Assembly: GCF_051401765.1 (NCBI RefSeq)
Contig: NW_027480450.1
Coordinates: 3,906,001-3,970,000 of the forward strand
From: Calliopsis andreniformis
Taxonomy: Eukaryota > Arthropoda > Insecta > Hymenoptera > Andrenidae
Length of the DNA stretch: 64,000 nt
Direction: 5' to 3'
Positions 11,677-25,640 of the stretch are shown here, in pieces. How positions within the stretch are numbered: position 1 is the first letter of the stretch; each line of letters begins with the position of its first letter. The translations under genes and the position numbers were made by a program. The notes under the pieces were generated by a model. It was not told the origin of the DNA and searched no databases. It saw only the letters and a program-made list of their open reading frames with translations.

Positions 11677-13689
11677 TCAACCATCAATCCTCAAATCTCA
11701 ATACTCAATAGAATATCCTGAGTTCTCAGGATTCAATACTCAAACCTCAATCCTCAACCCTCAGCCCTCATTCCCAATCCTCAACCCTCAATCCGTAATC
11801 CTCTATATTCAATCCTCAATACTCAATCTTCAATCCTCAATCCTCACAAGCCTCAATCCTCAATCCTCAATCCTCAGTCATCAATCCTCAATCTTCAATA
11901 CTCAATCGTCAATCCTCAGTCCTCAATCCTCAATCCTCAACCTCATTCCTCAAACCTCAATCCTCAACCCTCAGTCCTCATCCTCAATTCTCAATTCTCA
12001 ATTCTCAATTCTCAACACTCAATCATCAATCCTCAATCCTCAATCCTCAATCCTCAATCATCAATCCTCAACCTTCAATACTCAACCATCAATCTTCAAT
12101 CCTCAATCTTCAATCCTCAATACTCAATCTTCAATCCTCAATCCTCAATCCTCAATCCTCAATACTCTATCATCAGTCATGAATACTCAATCTTCAATAC
12201 TCAATCCTCAGTTCTCAATCCTCAATCCTCAATTCTCAATCCTCAATCTTCAATCCTCATTCCTCAAACCTCAATCCTCAACCCTCAGTCCTCACACTCA
12301 AATCTCAATTCTCAATCCTCAATCCTCAATCCTCAATCTTCAATCCTCAATAATCAATCTCCAATCCTAGATACTCAATCCCCAATCCTGAATCCTTAAT
12401 CCTCAATCTTCAATCCTCAATCCCCCGTCCTCAATCTACAATCCTCAATGCTCAATCCTCAATCCTCAATCCTCAGTCCTCAATCCTCAATCCTCAATCC
12501 TCAAACCTCAACCCTCAACCGTCAGTCCTCGTCGTCAATCCTTAACCCTCAATCCTCAATCCTCAATCTTCAATCATCAATACTCAATCATCAATCCTCA
12601 ATCCTCAGTTCTCAATCCTCAATCCTCAACCCTCAATACTCAATCCTCAATCTTCAATCCTCAGTTCCCAACCCTCAGTCTTCAATCCTCGATCCTCAAT
12701 CCTCAATCCTCAATCCTCAATCCTCAATCCTCAATCCTCAATCATCAATCCTCAATACTCAATCTTCATTCCTCAATCCTCGAACCTCAATCCTCAATCC
12801 TCAATATTCAACACACAACCCTCAACCATCAATCCTCAATACTCAATACTCAATCTTCAATCCTCAATACTCAATCTTCAATCCTCAATCCTCAATCCTC
12901 AAGCCTCAGTCCTCAATACTCAATGCTCAATACTCAACCATCAATCCTCAATCCTCAACCCTCAATCCTCAATCATCAATCCTCAATACTCAATACTCAA
13001 TCCTCAATCCTCAATCCTCAATCCTCAATCCTCAATCCTCAGTCTACAATACTCAAACCTCAATCCTCAAACCTCAGCCCTCCTTCTCAATCCTCAATCC
13101 TCAATCCTCAGTCCTCAATCCTCAGTCCTCAAACCTCAATTCTGAATCCTCAATACTGAATCCTCAATCTTCAGCCCTCAGCCCTCTTCCTTCATCCTCA
13201 ATCCTCAATCTTGAATCCTCAATTTTCAATCCTCAATACTCAATCTTCAATCCTCAATCCTCAATCCTCAATCCTCGATCCTCAATCCTCAGTCATGAAT
13301 ACTCAATCTTCAATACTCAGTCCTCAATCCTCAATCCTCAATTCTCAATCCTCAAGCCTCAACCCAAATTCCTCACCCTCAATTCTCAATTCTCAATCCT
13401 CAATCTTCAATCCTCAATTCTCAATACTCAATAGAATACCCTGAGTTCTCAGGATTCAATACTCAAACCTCAATCCTCAACCCTCAGCCCTCATTCTCAA
13501 TCCTCAATCCTCGTTCCTCAAACCTCAATCCTCAACCCTCAGTCCTCATCCTCAATTCTCAATTCTCAATTCTCAGTCCTCAATCCTCAATCCTCAATCT
13601 TGAATCCTCAATAATCAAACTACAATGCTAGAACCTCAATCCCCAATCCTCAATCCTTAATCCTCAATCTTCAATCCTCAATCCCCAGT

Positions 13690-13835
13690 CCTCAATACTC
13701 ATTCCTCAATCTTCAATCATCAATACTCAATCTTCAATCCTCAATCCTCAATCCTCAATCCTCAATCATCAATCCTCAACCCTCAATACTCATTCCTCAA
13801 TCTTCAATCCTCAATCTTCAATCCTCAATACTCAA
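13690..13835 (+). other. Contracted mosaic in unit 2 (net loss of 867 bp)
   Basis: Left of 13695 the offset to unit 1 is 9310. From CAAACTTCGATCC (5390 in unit 1, 13833 here) it is 8443. The intervening sequence carries two TACTCATTCCTCAATC stretches and matches neither flank of unit 1 continuously. Confidence 0.82.
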
Positions 13836-15480
13836 ACTTCGATCCTCAATCCTCAATCCTCAATCCTCAATCCTCGATCCTCAGTCATGAATACTCAATC
13901 TTCAATACTCAATCCTCAATCCTCAATCCTCAATTCTCAATCCTCAAGCCTCAATCCTCATTCCTCAAACCTCAATCCTCAACCCTCAGTCCTCACCCTC
14001 AAATCTCAATTCTCAATCCTCAATCCTCAATGCTCAATCTTCAATCCTCAATAATCAATCTCCAATCCTAGATACTCCATCCCCAATCCTGAATCCTTAA
14101 TCCTCAATCTTCAATCCTCAATCCCCGGTCCTCAATCTACAATCCTCAATGCTCAATCCTCAATCCTCAATCCTCAGTCCTCAATCCTCAATCCTCAACC
14201 GTCAAACCTCAACCCTCAGTCATCATCCTCAATTCTCGGTTCTCAATTCTCAATTCTCAATCCTCAATCCTCAGTCCTCAATCCTCAATCCTCAATCCTC
14301 AATCCTCAGTCATAAATCCTCAATCTTCAATACTCAATCGTCAATCCTCAGTCCTCAATCCTCAATCCCCAATCCTCGTTCCTCAAACCTCAATCCTCAA
14401 CCCTCAGTCCTCATCCTCAATTCTCAATTCTCAATTCTCAATCCTCAATCCTCAGTCCTCAATCTTGAATCCTCAATAATCAAACTCCAATCCTAGATCC
14501 TCAATCCCCAATCCACAATCCTTAATCCTCAATCTTCAATCCTCAATCCCCAGTCCTCAATGTTCAATCCTCAATGCACAATCCTCAATCCTCAAGCCTC
14601 AGTCCTCAGTCCTCAATCCTCAATCCTCAATCCTCTAACCTCAATCCTCAACCGTCAGTCCCCGTCCTCAATCCTCAACCCTCAATACTCAATCCTCAAT
14701 CTTCAATCATCAATACTCAACCCTCTATCCTCAATCCTCAATCCTCAATCCTCAATCCTCAATCCTCAATCCTCAATATTCAACACACAACACTCAACCA
14801 TCAATCCCCAATTCTCAATAGTCAATAGAATATCCTGAATTCTCATGGTCCTACACTCAATCCACAATGTTCAACAATCAAATCTCAATTCTCAATTCTC
14901 AATTCTCAACACTCAATCCTCAGTCCTCAATCTTGAATCCTCAATAATCAAACTCCAATCCTAGATCGTCAATCCCCAATCCACAATCCTTAATCCTCAA
15001 TCTTCAATCCTCAATCCCCAGTCCTCAATCTTCAGTCCTCAATGCACAATCCTCAATCCTCAAGCCTCAGTCCTCAATCCTCAATCCTCAATCCTTAAAC
15101 CTCAATCCTCAACCGTCAGTCCTCGTCCTCAATCCTCAACCCTCAATACTCAATCCTCAATCTTCAATCATCAATACTCAATCTTCAATCCTCAATCCTC
15201 GAACCTCAATCCTCAATCCTCAATATTCAACACACAACCCTCAACCATCAATCCTCAATACTCAATCCTCAATCTTCAATCCTCAATACTCAATCTTCAA
15301 TCCTCAATCCTCAATCCTCAAGCCTCAGTCCTCAATCCTCAATCCTCAATACTCAACCATCAATCCTCAATCCTCAACCCTCAATCCTCAATCATCAATC
15401 CTCAATCTTCAATACTCAATCCTCAATCCTCAATACTCAATCCTCAATACTCAACCATCAATCCTCAATTCTCAATACTG

Positions 15481-17883
15481 ACTAGAATATCCCGAATTCT
15501 CAGGATTCAGTACTCAAACCTCAATCCTCAACCCTCAGCGCTCATCCTTCATCCTCAATCCTCAATCTTCAATCCTCAATTTTCAATCCTCAATACTCAA
15601 TCTTCAATCCTCAATCCTCAATCCTCAATCCTCAATCCTCAATCCTCAATCCTCAATCCTAAATCATCAATCCACAATCTTCAATACTCAATCCTCAATC
15701 CTCAATCCTCAATCCTCAACACTCAACCATCAATCCTCAATTCTCAATAGTCAATAGGATATCCTGAATTCTCATGGTCCTACACTCAATCCACAATGTT
15801 CAACAATCAAATCTCAATACTCAATTCTCAATTTTCAACACTCAATCCTCAATCCTCAATCTTGAATCCTCAATAATCAATCTCCAATCCTAGATCCTCA
15901 ATCCCCAATCCTCAATCCTTAATCCTCAATCTTCAATCCTCAATCCCCAGTCCTCAATCTTCAATCCTCAATGCTCAATCCTCAATCCTCAAGCCTCAGT
16001 CCTCAATCCTCAATCCTCAATACTCAAACCTCAATCCTCAACCGTCAGTCCTCGTCCTCAATCCTCAACCCTCAATACTCAATCCTCAATCTTCAATCAT
16101 CAATACTCAATCTTCAATCCTCAATCCTCGAAACTCAATCCTCAATCCTCAATATTCAACACACAACCCTCAACCATCAATCCTCAATACTCAATCCTCA
16201 TTCTTGAATCCTCAATACTCAATCTTCAATCCTCAATCCTCAATCTTCAATCCTCAATCCCCAGTCCTCAACCTTCAATCCTCAATGCTCAATCCTCAAT
16301 CCTCAAGCCCCAGTCCTCAATCCTCAATCCTCAATCCTCAATCCTCAAACCTCAATCCTCGACCCTCAATACTCATTCCTCAATCTTCAATCATCAATAC
16401 TCAATCTTCAATCCTCAATCCTCAATCCTCAATCCTCAATCCTCAATATTCAACACACAACCCTCAACCATCAATCCTCAATACTCAATCCTCAATCTTG
16501 AATCCTCAATACTCAATCTTCAATCCTCAATCCTCAATCCTCAATCCTCAATCATCAATCCTCAACCTTCAATACTCAACCCTCAATCTTCAATCCTCAA
16601 TCTTCAATCCTCAATACTCAATCTTCAATCCTCAATACTCAACCATCAATCCTCAATACTCAATCTTCAATCCTCAATCCTCAATTCTCAATCCTCAATC
16701 CTCAATCCTAAATCACCAATCCACAATCTTCAATACTCAATCCTCAATGCTCAATCCTCAATCCTCAATACTCAACCATCAATCCTCAATTCTCAATACT
16801 CAATAGAATACCCTGAGTTCTCAGGAATCAATACTCAAACCTCAGTCCTCAACCCTCAGCCCTCATTCTCAATCCTCAATCCTCGTTCCTCAAACCTCAA
16901 TCCTCAACCCTCAGTCCTCATCCTCAATTCTCAATTCTCAATTCTCAATCCTCAATCCTCAATCCACAATCTTGAATCCTCAATAATCAAACTACAATCC
17001 TAGATCCTCAATCCCCAATCCTCAATCCTTAATCCTCAATCTTCAATCCTCAATCTCCAGTCCTCAACCTTCAATCCTCAATGCTCAATCCTCAATCCTC
17101 AAGCCCCAGTCCTCAGTCCTCAATCCTCAATCCTCAATCCTCAAACCTCAATCCTCGACCCTCAATACTCATTCCTCAATCTTCAATCATCAATACTCAA
17201 TCTTCAATCCTCAATCCTCAATCCTCAATCCTCAATCCTCAATATTCAACACACAACCCTCAACCATCAATCCTCAATACTCAATCCTCAATCTTGAATC
17301 CTCAATACTCAATCTTCAATCCTCAATCCTCAATCCTCAATCCTCAATCATCAATCCTCAACCTTCAATACTCAACCCTCAATCTTCAATCCTCAATCTT
17401 CAATCCTCAATACTCAATCTTCAATCCTCAATCCTCAATCCTCAATCCTCAATCCTCAATCCTCAGTCATGAATACTCAAACTTCAATACTCAATCCTCA
17501 ATCCTCAATCCTCAATTCTCAATCCTCAAGCCTCAATCCTCATTCCTCAAACCTCAATCCTCAACCCTCAGTCCTCACACTCAAATCTCAATTCTCAATC
17601 CTCAATCCTCAATGCTCAATCTTCAATCCTCAATAATCAATCTCCAATCCTAGATACTCCATCCCCAATCCTGAATCCTTAATCCTCAATCTTCAATCCT
17701 GAGTCCTTAATCCTCAATCTTCAATCCTCAATTCCCGGTCCTCAATCTACAATCCTCAATGCTCAATCCTCAATCCTCAATCCTCAGTCCTCAATCATCA
17801 ATCCTCAATCTTCAATACTCAATCCTCAATCCTCAATACTCAATCCTCAATACCCAACCATCAATCCTCAATTCTCAATACTG
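15481..17883 (+). repeat. 2403-bp subunit, first copy in unit 2
   Basis: It starts at a 7038-type marker (GATTCAGTAC, CAGCGCTC) and corresponds to 7038-9440 of unit 1. Its dyad marker is at 16812. Seen against its neighbour starting at 17884, it differs at few single bases, for example CAATACTCAATC here against CAATGCTCAATC near 18912. Confidence 0.9.
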
Positions 17884-20286
17884 ACTAGAATATCCCGAAT
17901 TCTCAGGATTCAATACTCAAACCTCAATCCTCAACCCTCAGCCCTCATCCTTCATCCTCAATCCTCAATCATCAATCCTCAATTTTCAATCCTCAATACT
18001 CAATCTTCAATCCTCAATCCTCAATCCTCAATCCTCAATCCTCAATCCTCAATCCTCAATCCTAAATCATCAATCCACAATCTTCAATACTCAATCCTCA
18101 ATCCTCAATCCTCAATCCTCAACACTCAACCATCAATCCTCAATTCTCAATAGTCAATAGGATATCCTGAATTCTCATGGTCCTACACTCAATCCACAAT
18201 GTTCAACAATCAAATCTCAATACTCAATTCTCAATTTTCAACACTCAATCCTCAATCCTCAATCTTGAATCCTCAATAATCAATCTCCAATCCTAGATCC
18301 TCAATCCCCAATCCTCAATCCTTAATCCTCAATCTTCAATCCTCAATCCCCAGTCCTCAATCTTCAATCCTCAATGCTCAATCCTCAATCCTCAAGCCTC
18401 AGTCCTCAATCCTCAATCCTCAATACTCAAACCTCAATCCTCAACCGTCAGTCCTCGTCCTCAATCCTCAACCCTCAATACTCAATCCTCAATCTTCAAT
18501 CATCAATACTCAATCTTCAATCCTCAATCCTCGAAACTCAATCCTCAATCCTCAATATTCAACACACAACCCTCAACCATCAATCCTCAATACTCAATCC
18601 TCATTCTTGAATCCTCAATACTCAATCTTCAATCCTCAATCCTCAATCTTCAATCCTCAATCCCCAGTCCTCAACCTTCAATCCTCAATGCTCAATCCTC
18701 AATCCTCAAGCCCCAGTCCTCAATCCTCAATCCTCAATCCTCAATCCTCAAACCTCAATCCTCGACCCTCAATACTCATTCCTCAATCTTCAATCATCAA
18801 TACTCAATCTTCAATCCTCAATCCTCAATCCTCAATCCTCAATCCTCAATATTCAACACACAACCCTCAACCATCAATCCTCAATACTCAATCCTCAATC
18901 TTGAATCCTCAATGCTCAATCTTCAATCCTCAATCCTCAATCCTCAATCCTCAATCATCAATCCTCAACCTTCAATACTCAACCCTCAATCTTCAATCCT
19001 CAATCTTCAATCCTCAATACTCAATCTTCAATCCTCAATACTCAACCATCAATCCTCAATACTCAATCTTCAATCCTCAATCCTCAATTCTCAATCCTCA
19101 ATCCTCAATCCTAAATCACCAATCCACAATCTTCAATACTCAATCCTCAATGCTCAATCCTCAATCCTCAATACTCAACCATCAATCCTCAATTCTCAAT
19201 ACTCAATAGAATACCCTGAGTTCTCAGGAATCAATACTCAAACCTCAGTCCTCAACCCTCAGCCCTCATTCTCAATCCTCAATCCTCGTTCCTCAAACCT
19301 CAATCCTCAACCCTCAGTCCTCATCCTCAATTCTCAATTCTCAATTCTCAATCCTCAATCCTCAATCCACAATCTTGAATCCTCAATAATCAAACTACAA
19401 TCCTAGATCCTCAATCCCCAATCCTCAATCCTTAATCCTCAATCTTCAATCCTCAATCTCCAGTCCTCAACCTTCAATCCTCAATGCTCAATCCTCAATC
19501 CTCAAGCCCCAGTCCTCAGTCCTCAATCCTCAATCCTCAATCCTCAAACCTCAATCCTCGACCCTCAATACTCATTCCTCAATCTTCAATCATCAATACT
19601 CAATCTTCAATCCTCAATCCTCAATCCTCAATCCTCAATCCTCAATATTCAACACACAACCCTCAACCATCAATCCTCAATACTCAATCCTCAATCTTGA
19701 ATCCTCAATACTCAATCTTCAATCCTCAATCCTCAATCCTCAATCCTCAATCATCAATCCTCAACCTTCAATACTCAACCCTCAATCTTCAATCCTCAAT
19801 CTTCAATCCTCAATACTCAATCTTCAATCCTCAATCCTCAATCCTCAATCCTCAATCCTCAATCCTCAGTCATGAATACTCAAACTTCAATACTCAATCC
19901 TCAATCCTCAATCCTCAATTCTCAATCCTCAAGCCTCAATCCTCATTCCTCAAACCTCAATCCTCAACCCTCAGTCCTCACACTCAAATCTCAATTCTCA
20001 ATCCTCAATCCTCAATGCTCAATCTTCAATCCTCAATAATCAATCTCCAATCCTAGATACTCCATCCCCAATCCTGAATCCTTAATCCTCAATCTTCAAT
20101 CCTGAGTCCTTAATCCTCAATCTTCAATCCTCAATTCCCGGTCCTCAATCTACAATCCTCAATGCTCAATCCTCAATCCTCAATCCTCAGTCCTCAATCA
20201 TCAATCCTCAATCTTCAATACTCAATCCTCAATCCTCAATACTCAATCCTCAATACCCAACCATCAATCCTCAATTCTCAATACTG
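17884..20286 (+). repeat. 2403-bp subunit, second copy in unit 2, with hybrid start
   Basis: The three markers 15481, 17884 and 20287 are spaced exactly 2403 bp apart. The marker here is chimeric. Its left part (preceding CAATACCCAACC, then GATTCAATAC and CAGCCCTC) is of the 9441 type. From TTCATCCTC onward it is of the 7038 type. The switch lies between about 17945 and 17958. This is the product expected from one unequal exchange between the two paralogous markers. Confidence 0.92.
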
Positions 20287-20856
20287 ACTAGAATATCCCG
20301 AATTCTCAGGATTCAATACTCAAACCTCAATCCTCAACCCTCAGCTCTCATCCTTCATCATCAATCCTCAATCTTCAATCCTCAATTTTCAATCCTCAAT
20401 ACTCAATCTTCAATCCTCAATCCTCAGTCCTCAATCCTCAATCCTCAATCCTCAGTCATGCATACTCAATCTTCAATACTCAGTCCCCAATCCTCAATCC
20501 TCAATTCTCAATCCTCAAGCCTCAATCCTCATTCCTCAAACCTCAATCCCCAACCCAAATTCCTCACCCTCAATTCTCAATTCTCAATCCTCAATCCTCA
20601 ATCCTCAATCTTCAATCCTCAATCCCCGGTCCTCAATCTACAATCCTCAATGATCAATCCTCAATCCTCAATCCCCAATCTTCAATCAGCAATACTCAGT
20701 CATCAATCCTCAATCCTTAATTCTCAATCCTCAATCCTCAATCCCCAATATTCAACACACAACCCGCAACCATCAATCCTCAATAGTCAACCATCAATCC
20801 TCAATTCTCAATACTTAATAGAATATCCTGTATACTCATGGTTCAATACTCAATCC

Positions 20857-23800
20857 ACAATATTCAATAATCAAATCTCAATCCTCAAACATCAATACTT
20901 AACACTCAATCCACAACTCTCAGTCCTCTCTCTTCAATCCTCCATCCTCAATCCTGAATCCTCAAGCGTCAATCCTCAATCCTCAATCCTCAACTCTCAA
21001 TCCTCAGTCCTCAAACCTCAATCCCGAATACACAATCCTGAATCCTCAACCTTCAGCCCTCAGTCCTCAACAATCAACTGTCAATTCTCAATCCTCAATA
21101 GAATATCCTCAATTCACAGTTTTCAATACTCAATCCCCATTCTTCAATCTTCAAATCTCAATCCACAAACATCAATTCCCGTCACTCAAGCCTCAACACT
21201 CAGTCCTCAATCTTCAATCCTCAATCCTCAATCCTCAATCTTCAATCCTCAATAGTCAACCTTCAATCTTCAATCCCCGATTCTCCGTCCTCAATACTCA
21301 ATCCTCAATCGTCAATCCTCAATCCCCAAAACTCAACCTTCAATCCTCAATGCTCAATCCTCAATCCTCAATCTTCAATCCTCAATACTCAATCTTCATT
21401 CCTCAATCCTTAACCCTCAATCCTCAGTCATCAATACTCAACCTTCAATACTCAACCCTCAAACCTCAATTCTCAATCCCCAAGCCTCAATCCTCATTCC
21501 TCAAACCTGAATCCTCAACCCTCAGTCCTCACACTCAATTCTCAATTCTCTATCCTCAATCCTCAATCCTCAATCTTCAATCCTCAATAATCAATCTCCA
21601 ATCCTAGATACTCAATCCCCAATCATCAATCCTTAATCCTCAATCTTCAATCCTCAATCCCCGGTCCTCAATCTACAATCCTCAATGCTCAATCCTCAAT
21701 CCTCAATCCTCAGTCCTCAACCCTCAATCCTCAATCCTCAAACCTCAACCCTCAACCGTAATTCCTCGTCCTCAATCCGTAACCCTCAATCCTCAATCCT
21801 CAATCTTCAATCCTCAATCCTCAATCATCAATCCTCAATACTCAATTTTCAATCCTCAATCCTCAATTCTCAATCCTCAATCCTCAATCCTAAATCACCA
21901 ATCCACAATCTTCAATACTCAATCCTCAATGCTCAATCCTCAATCCTCAATACTCAACCATCAATCCTCAATTCTCAATACTCAATAGAATATCCTGAGT
22001 TCTCAGGATTCAACACCCAAACCTCAATCCTCAACCCTCAGCCCTCATTCTCAATCCTCAATTCTCGTTCCTCAAACCTCAATCCTCAACCATCAGTCCT
22101 CATCCTCAATTCTCAATTCTCAATTCTCAATCCTCAATCCTCAATCCACAATCTTGTATCCTCAATAATCAAACTACAATCCTAGATCCTCAATCCCCAA
22201 TCCTCAATCCTTAATCCTCAATCTTCAATCCTCAATCCCCAGTCCTCAACCTTCAATGCTCAATGCTCAATCCTCAATCCTCAAGCCCCAGTCCTCAATC
22301 CTCAATCCTCAATCCTCAATCCTCAAACCTCAACCCTCGACCCTCAATACTCATTCCTCAATCTTCAATCATCAATACTCAATCTTCAATCCTCAATCCT
22401 CAATCCTCAATCCTCAATCCTCAATATTCAACACACAACCCTCAACCATCAATCCTCAATCCTCAACCCTCAATCATCAATCCTCAATACTCAATCTTCA
22501 ATCCTCAATCCTCAATTCTCAATACTCAATCCTCAATCCTAAATCATCAATCCACAATCTTCAATACTCAATCCTCAATCCTCAATTCTAAATCCTCAAT
22601 ACTCAACTATCAATCCTCAATTCTCAATACTCAATAGAATATCCTGAGTTCTCAGGATTCAATACTCAAACCTCAACCCTCAACCCTCAGCCCTCATTCT
22701 CAATCCTCAATCCTCAATCCTCAATCGTAAATAATCAATCCGCAATCTTCAATACTCAATCCTCAATCCTCAATCCTCAATCCTCAATCATCAATCCTCA
22801 ATCTTCAATACTCAATCCTCAATCCTCCTTCTCAATACTCAATCCTCAATCCTCAATCCTCAATCCTCAACCCTCAATCATCAATCCTCAATACTCAATA
22901 TTCAATCCTCAATACTCAATCCTCAATACTCAATCCTCAATCCTAAATCATCAATCCACAATCTTCAATACTCAATCCTCAATCCTCAATCCTCAGTCCT
23001 CAATACTCAACTATCAATCCTCAATTCTCAATACTCAACAGAATATCCTGAGTTCTCAGGATTCAATACTCAAACCTCAACCCTCAACCCTCAGCCCTCA
23101 TTCTCAATCCTCAATCCTCAATCCTCAATCCTCAGTATTCAATCATCAATACTCAATCTTCAATCCTCAATCCTCAATCCTCAATCCTCAACCCTCAATC
23201 CTCAATCCTCAGTCATCAATCCTCAATCTTCAATACTGAATCGTAAATCCTCAGTCCTCAATCCTCAATCCTCAATCCTCGTTCCTCAAACCTCAATCCT
23301 CAACCCTCAGTCCTCATCCTCAATTCTCAATTCTCAATTCTCAATCCTCAATCCTCAATCCTCATCTTGAATCCTCAATAATCAAACTCCAATCCTAGAT
23401 CCTCAATCCCCATTCCTCAATCCTTAATCCTCAATCTTCAATCCCCAGTCCTCAATCTTCAATCCTCAACGCTCAATCCTCAATCGTCAAGCCTCAGTCC
23501 TCAATCCGCAATCCTCAATCCTCAATCCTCAAACCTCAATCCTCAACCGTCAGTCCCCGTCCTCAATCCTCAACCCTCAATACTCAATCCTCTATCTTCA
23601 ATCATCAATACTCAATCTTCAATCCTCAATCCTCAATCCTCAATCCCCAATCCTCAATCCTCAATATTCAACACACAACCCTCAACCATCAATCCTCAAT
23701 CCTCAATACTCAATAGAATATCCTGAATTCTCATGGTTCTATACTCAATCCACAATATTCAACAATCAAATCTCAATTCTCAATTCTCCATTCTCAACAC

Positions 23801-25640
23801 TCAATCCTCAATCCTCAATCTTGAATCCTCAATAATCAATCTCCAATCCTAGATCCTCAATCACCAATCCTCAATCCTTAATCCTCAATCTTCAATCCTC
23901 AATCCCCAGCCCTCAATCCTCAATAGTCAACACACAACCCTCAACCATCAATCCGCAATACTCAATCCTCAATCTTCAATCCTCAATACTCAATCTTCAA
24001 TCCTCAATCCTCAATCCTCAATCCTCAATCATCAATCCTCAACCTTCAATTCTCAACCCTCAATCCTCAACCCTCAATCCTCAATCCTCAATCATCAATC
24101 CTCAATCTTCAATTCTCAACCCTCAATCCTCAATACTCAATCCTCAATACTCAACCATCAATCCTCAATTCTCAATACTGACTAGAATATCCTGATTTCT
24201 CAGGATTCAATAATCAAACCTCAATCCTCAACCCTCAGCCCTCATTCTTCATCCTCAATCCTCAATCCTCAATCCACAATCTTCAATCCTCAATACTCAA
24301 ACTTCAATCCTCAATCCTCAATCCTCAATCCTCAGTCATCAATACTCAACCTTCAATACTCAACCCTCAAACCTCAATTCTCAAACCTCAAGCCTCAATC
24401 CTAATTCCTCAAACCTCAATCCTCAACCCTCAGTCCTCACCCTCAATTCTCAATTCTCAATCCTCAATCCTCAATCCTCAATCTTGAATACTCAATAATC
24501 AAACTCCAATCCTAGATCCTCAATCCCCAATCCTCAATCCTTAATCCTCAATCTTCAATCCTCAATCCCCAGTCCTCAATCTTCAATCCTCAATGCTCAA
24601 TCCTCAATCATCAAGCCTCAGTCCTCAAACCTCAATCCTCAATCCTCAATCCTCAGACCTCAATCCTCAACCCTCAATCCTCAATCCTCAAACCTCAACC
24701 CTCAACCGTCATTCCTCGTCCTCAATCCTAAACCCTCAATCCTCAATCCTCAGTCCTCAGTCATCAATCCTCAATCTTCAATACCCAATCGTCAATCCTC
24801 AGCCTTCAATCCTCAATCCTCAATCCTCGTTCCTCAAACCTCTATCCTCAACCCTCAGTCCTCATCCTCAATTCTCAATTCTCAATTCTCAATCCTCAAT
24901 CCTCAATCCTCAATCTTGAATCCTCAATAATCAAACTCCAATCCTAGATCATCAATCCCCAATCCTCAATCCTTAATCCTCAATCTTCAATCCTCAATCA
25001 CCAGTCCTCAATCTTCAATCCTCAATACTCAATCTTCAATCCTCAATCCTCAATCCTCAATCATCAGTCCTCAACCTTCAATACTCAACCCTCAATCCTC
25101 AATCCTCAATCCTCAATCCTCAATCATCAATCCTCAATCTTCAATACTCAAACCTCAATCCTCAATACTCAATCCTCAATACTCAACCATCAATCCTCAA
25201 TTCTCAATACTGACTAGAATATCCTGAATTCTCAGGATTCAATAACCAAACCTCAATCCTCAACCCTCAGCCCTCATTCTTCATCCTCAATCCTCAATCC
25301 TCAATCCTCAATCCTCAATCCTCAATCCTCAGTCATCAATACTCAACCTTCAATGCTCAACCCTCAATTCTCAATCCTCAATCCTCAATCCTCAATCCTC
25401 AATCATCAATCCTCAATCTTCAATACTCAATCCTCAATCCTCAATACTCAATCCTCAATACTCAACCATCAATCCTCAATTCTCAATGCTGACTAGAATA
25501 TCCTGAATTCTCTGGATTCAATACTCAAACCTCAATCCTCAAACCTCAGCCCTCATATTTCATCCTCAATCCTCAATCTTCAATCCTCAATCTTCAATCC
25601 TCAATACTCAATCTTCAATCCTCAATCCTCAATCCTCAGT
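20857..25640 (+). repeat. Diverged M1-rich array between the two domains
   Basis: Variant heptamers with M1 modules near 21604, 22180, 23396, 23850, 24516 and 24944, and one a-type M3 element at 21071-21202. The CCTCTCTCTTC marker lies near 20924. ACTAGAATATCCTG markers lie near 24181, 25214 and 25494. The long-range unit of 687-20856 does not continue here. No gene, RNA or transposon seen. Confidence 0.85.
22440..23105 (+). repeat. Local tandem duplication of about 404 bp
   Basis: GAATATCCTGAGTTCTCAGG at 22637 recurs at 23041, offset 404. Both copies are followed by the unusual CAACCCTCAACCCTCAGCCC, absent from most other copies of this marker. That shared private variant supports local descent. 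The copies are imperfect and differ in the number of pure heptamers. Confidence 0.75.

Larger units (their letters stand above)
9997..20856 (+). repeat. Higher-order unit 2 (about 10.85 kb)
   Basis: This is the second tandem copy of the unit at 687-9996. Its length equals 9310 minus 867 (loss near 13696) plus 2403 (extra subunit 17884-20286). The last shared stretch, CATGGTTCAATACTCAATCC, ends at 20856. There the array continues with ACAATATTCAATAATC, the context this marker has elsewhere in the window. At the end of unit 1 the same marker instead jumps to TCAATCTTCAATCATC, which is the start of unit 2. Private substitutions include the T to A change near 11074 and the A to T change near 13177. 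Confidence 0.93.

Noticed and set aside
687..20856. CRISPR array
   Set aside because: There are no 23-40-bp direct repeats with unrelated spacers of uniform length; repeats and between-repeat sequence are all variants of the same heptamer. No cas genes.
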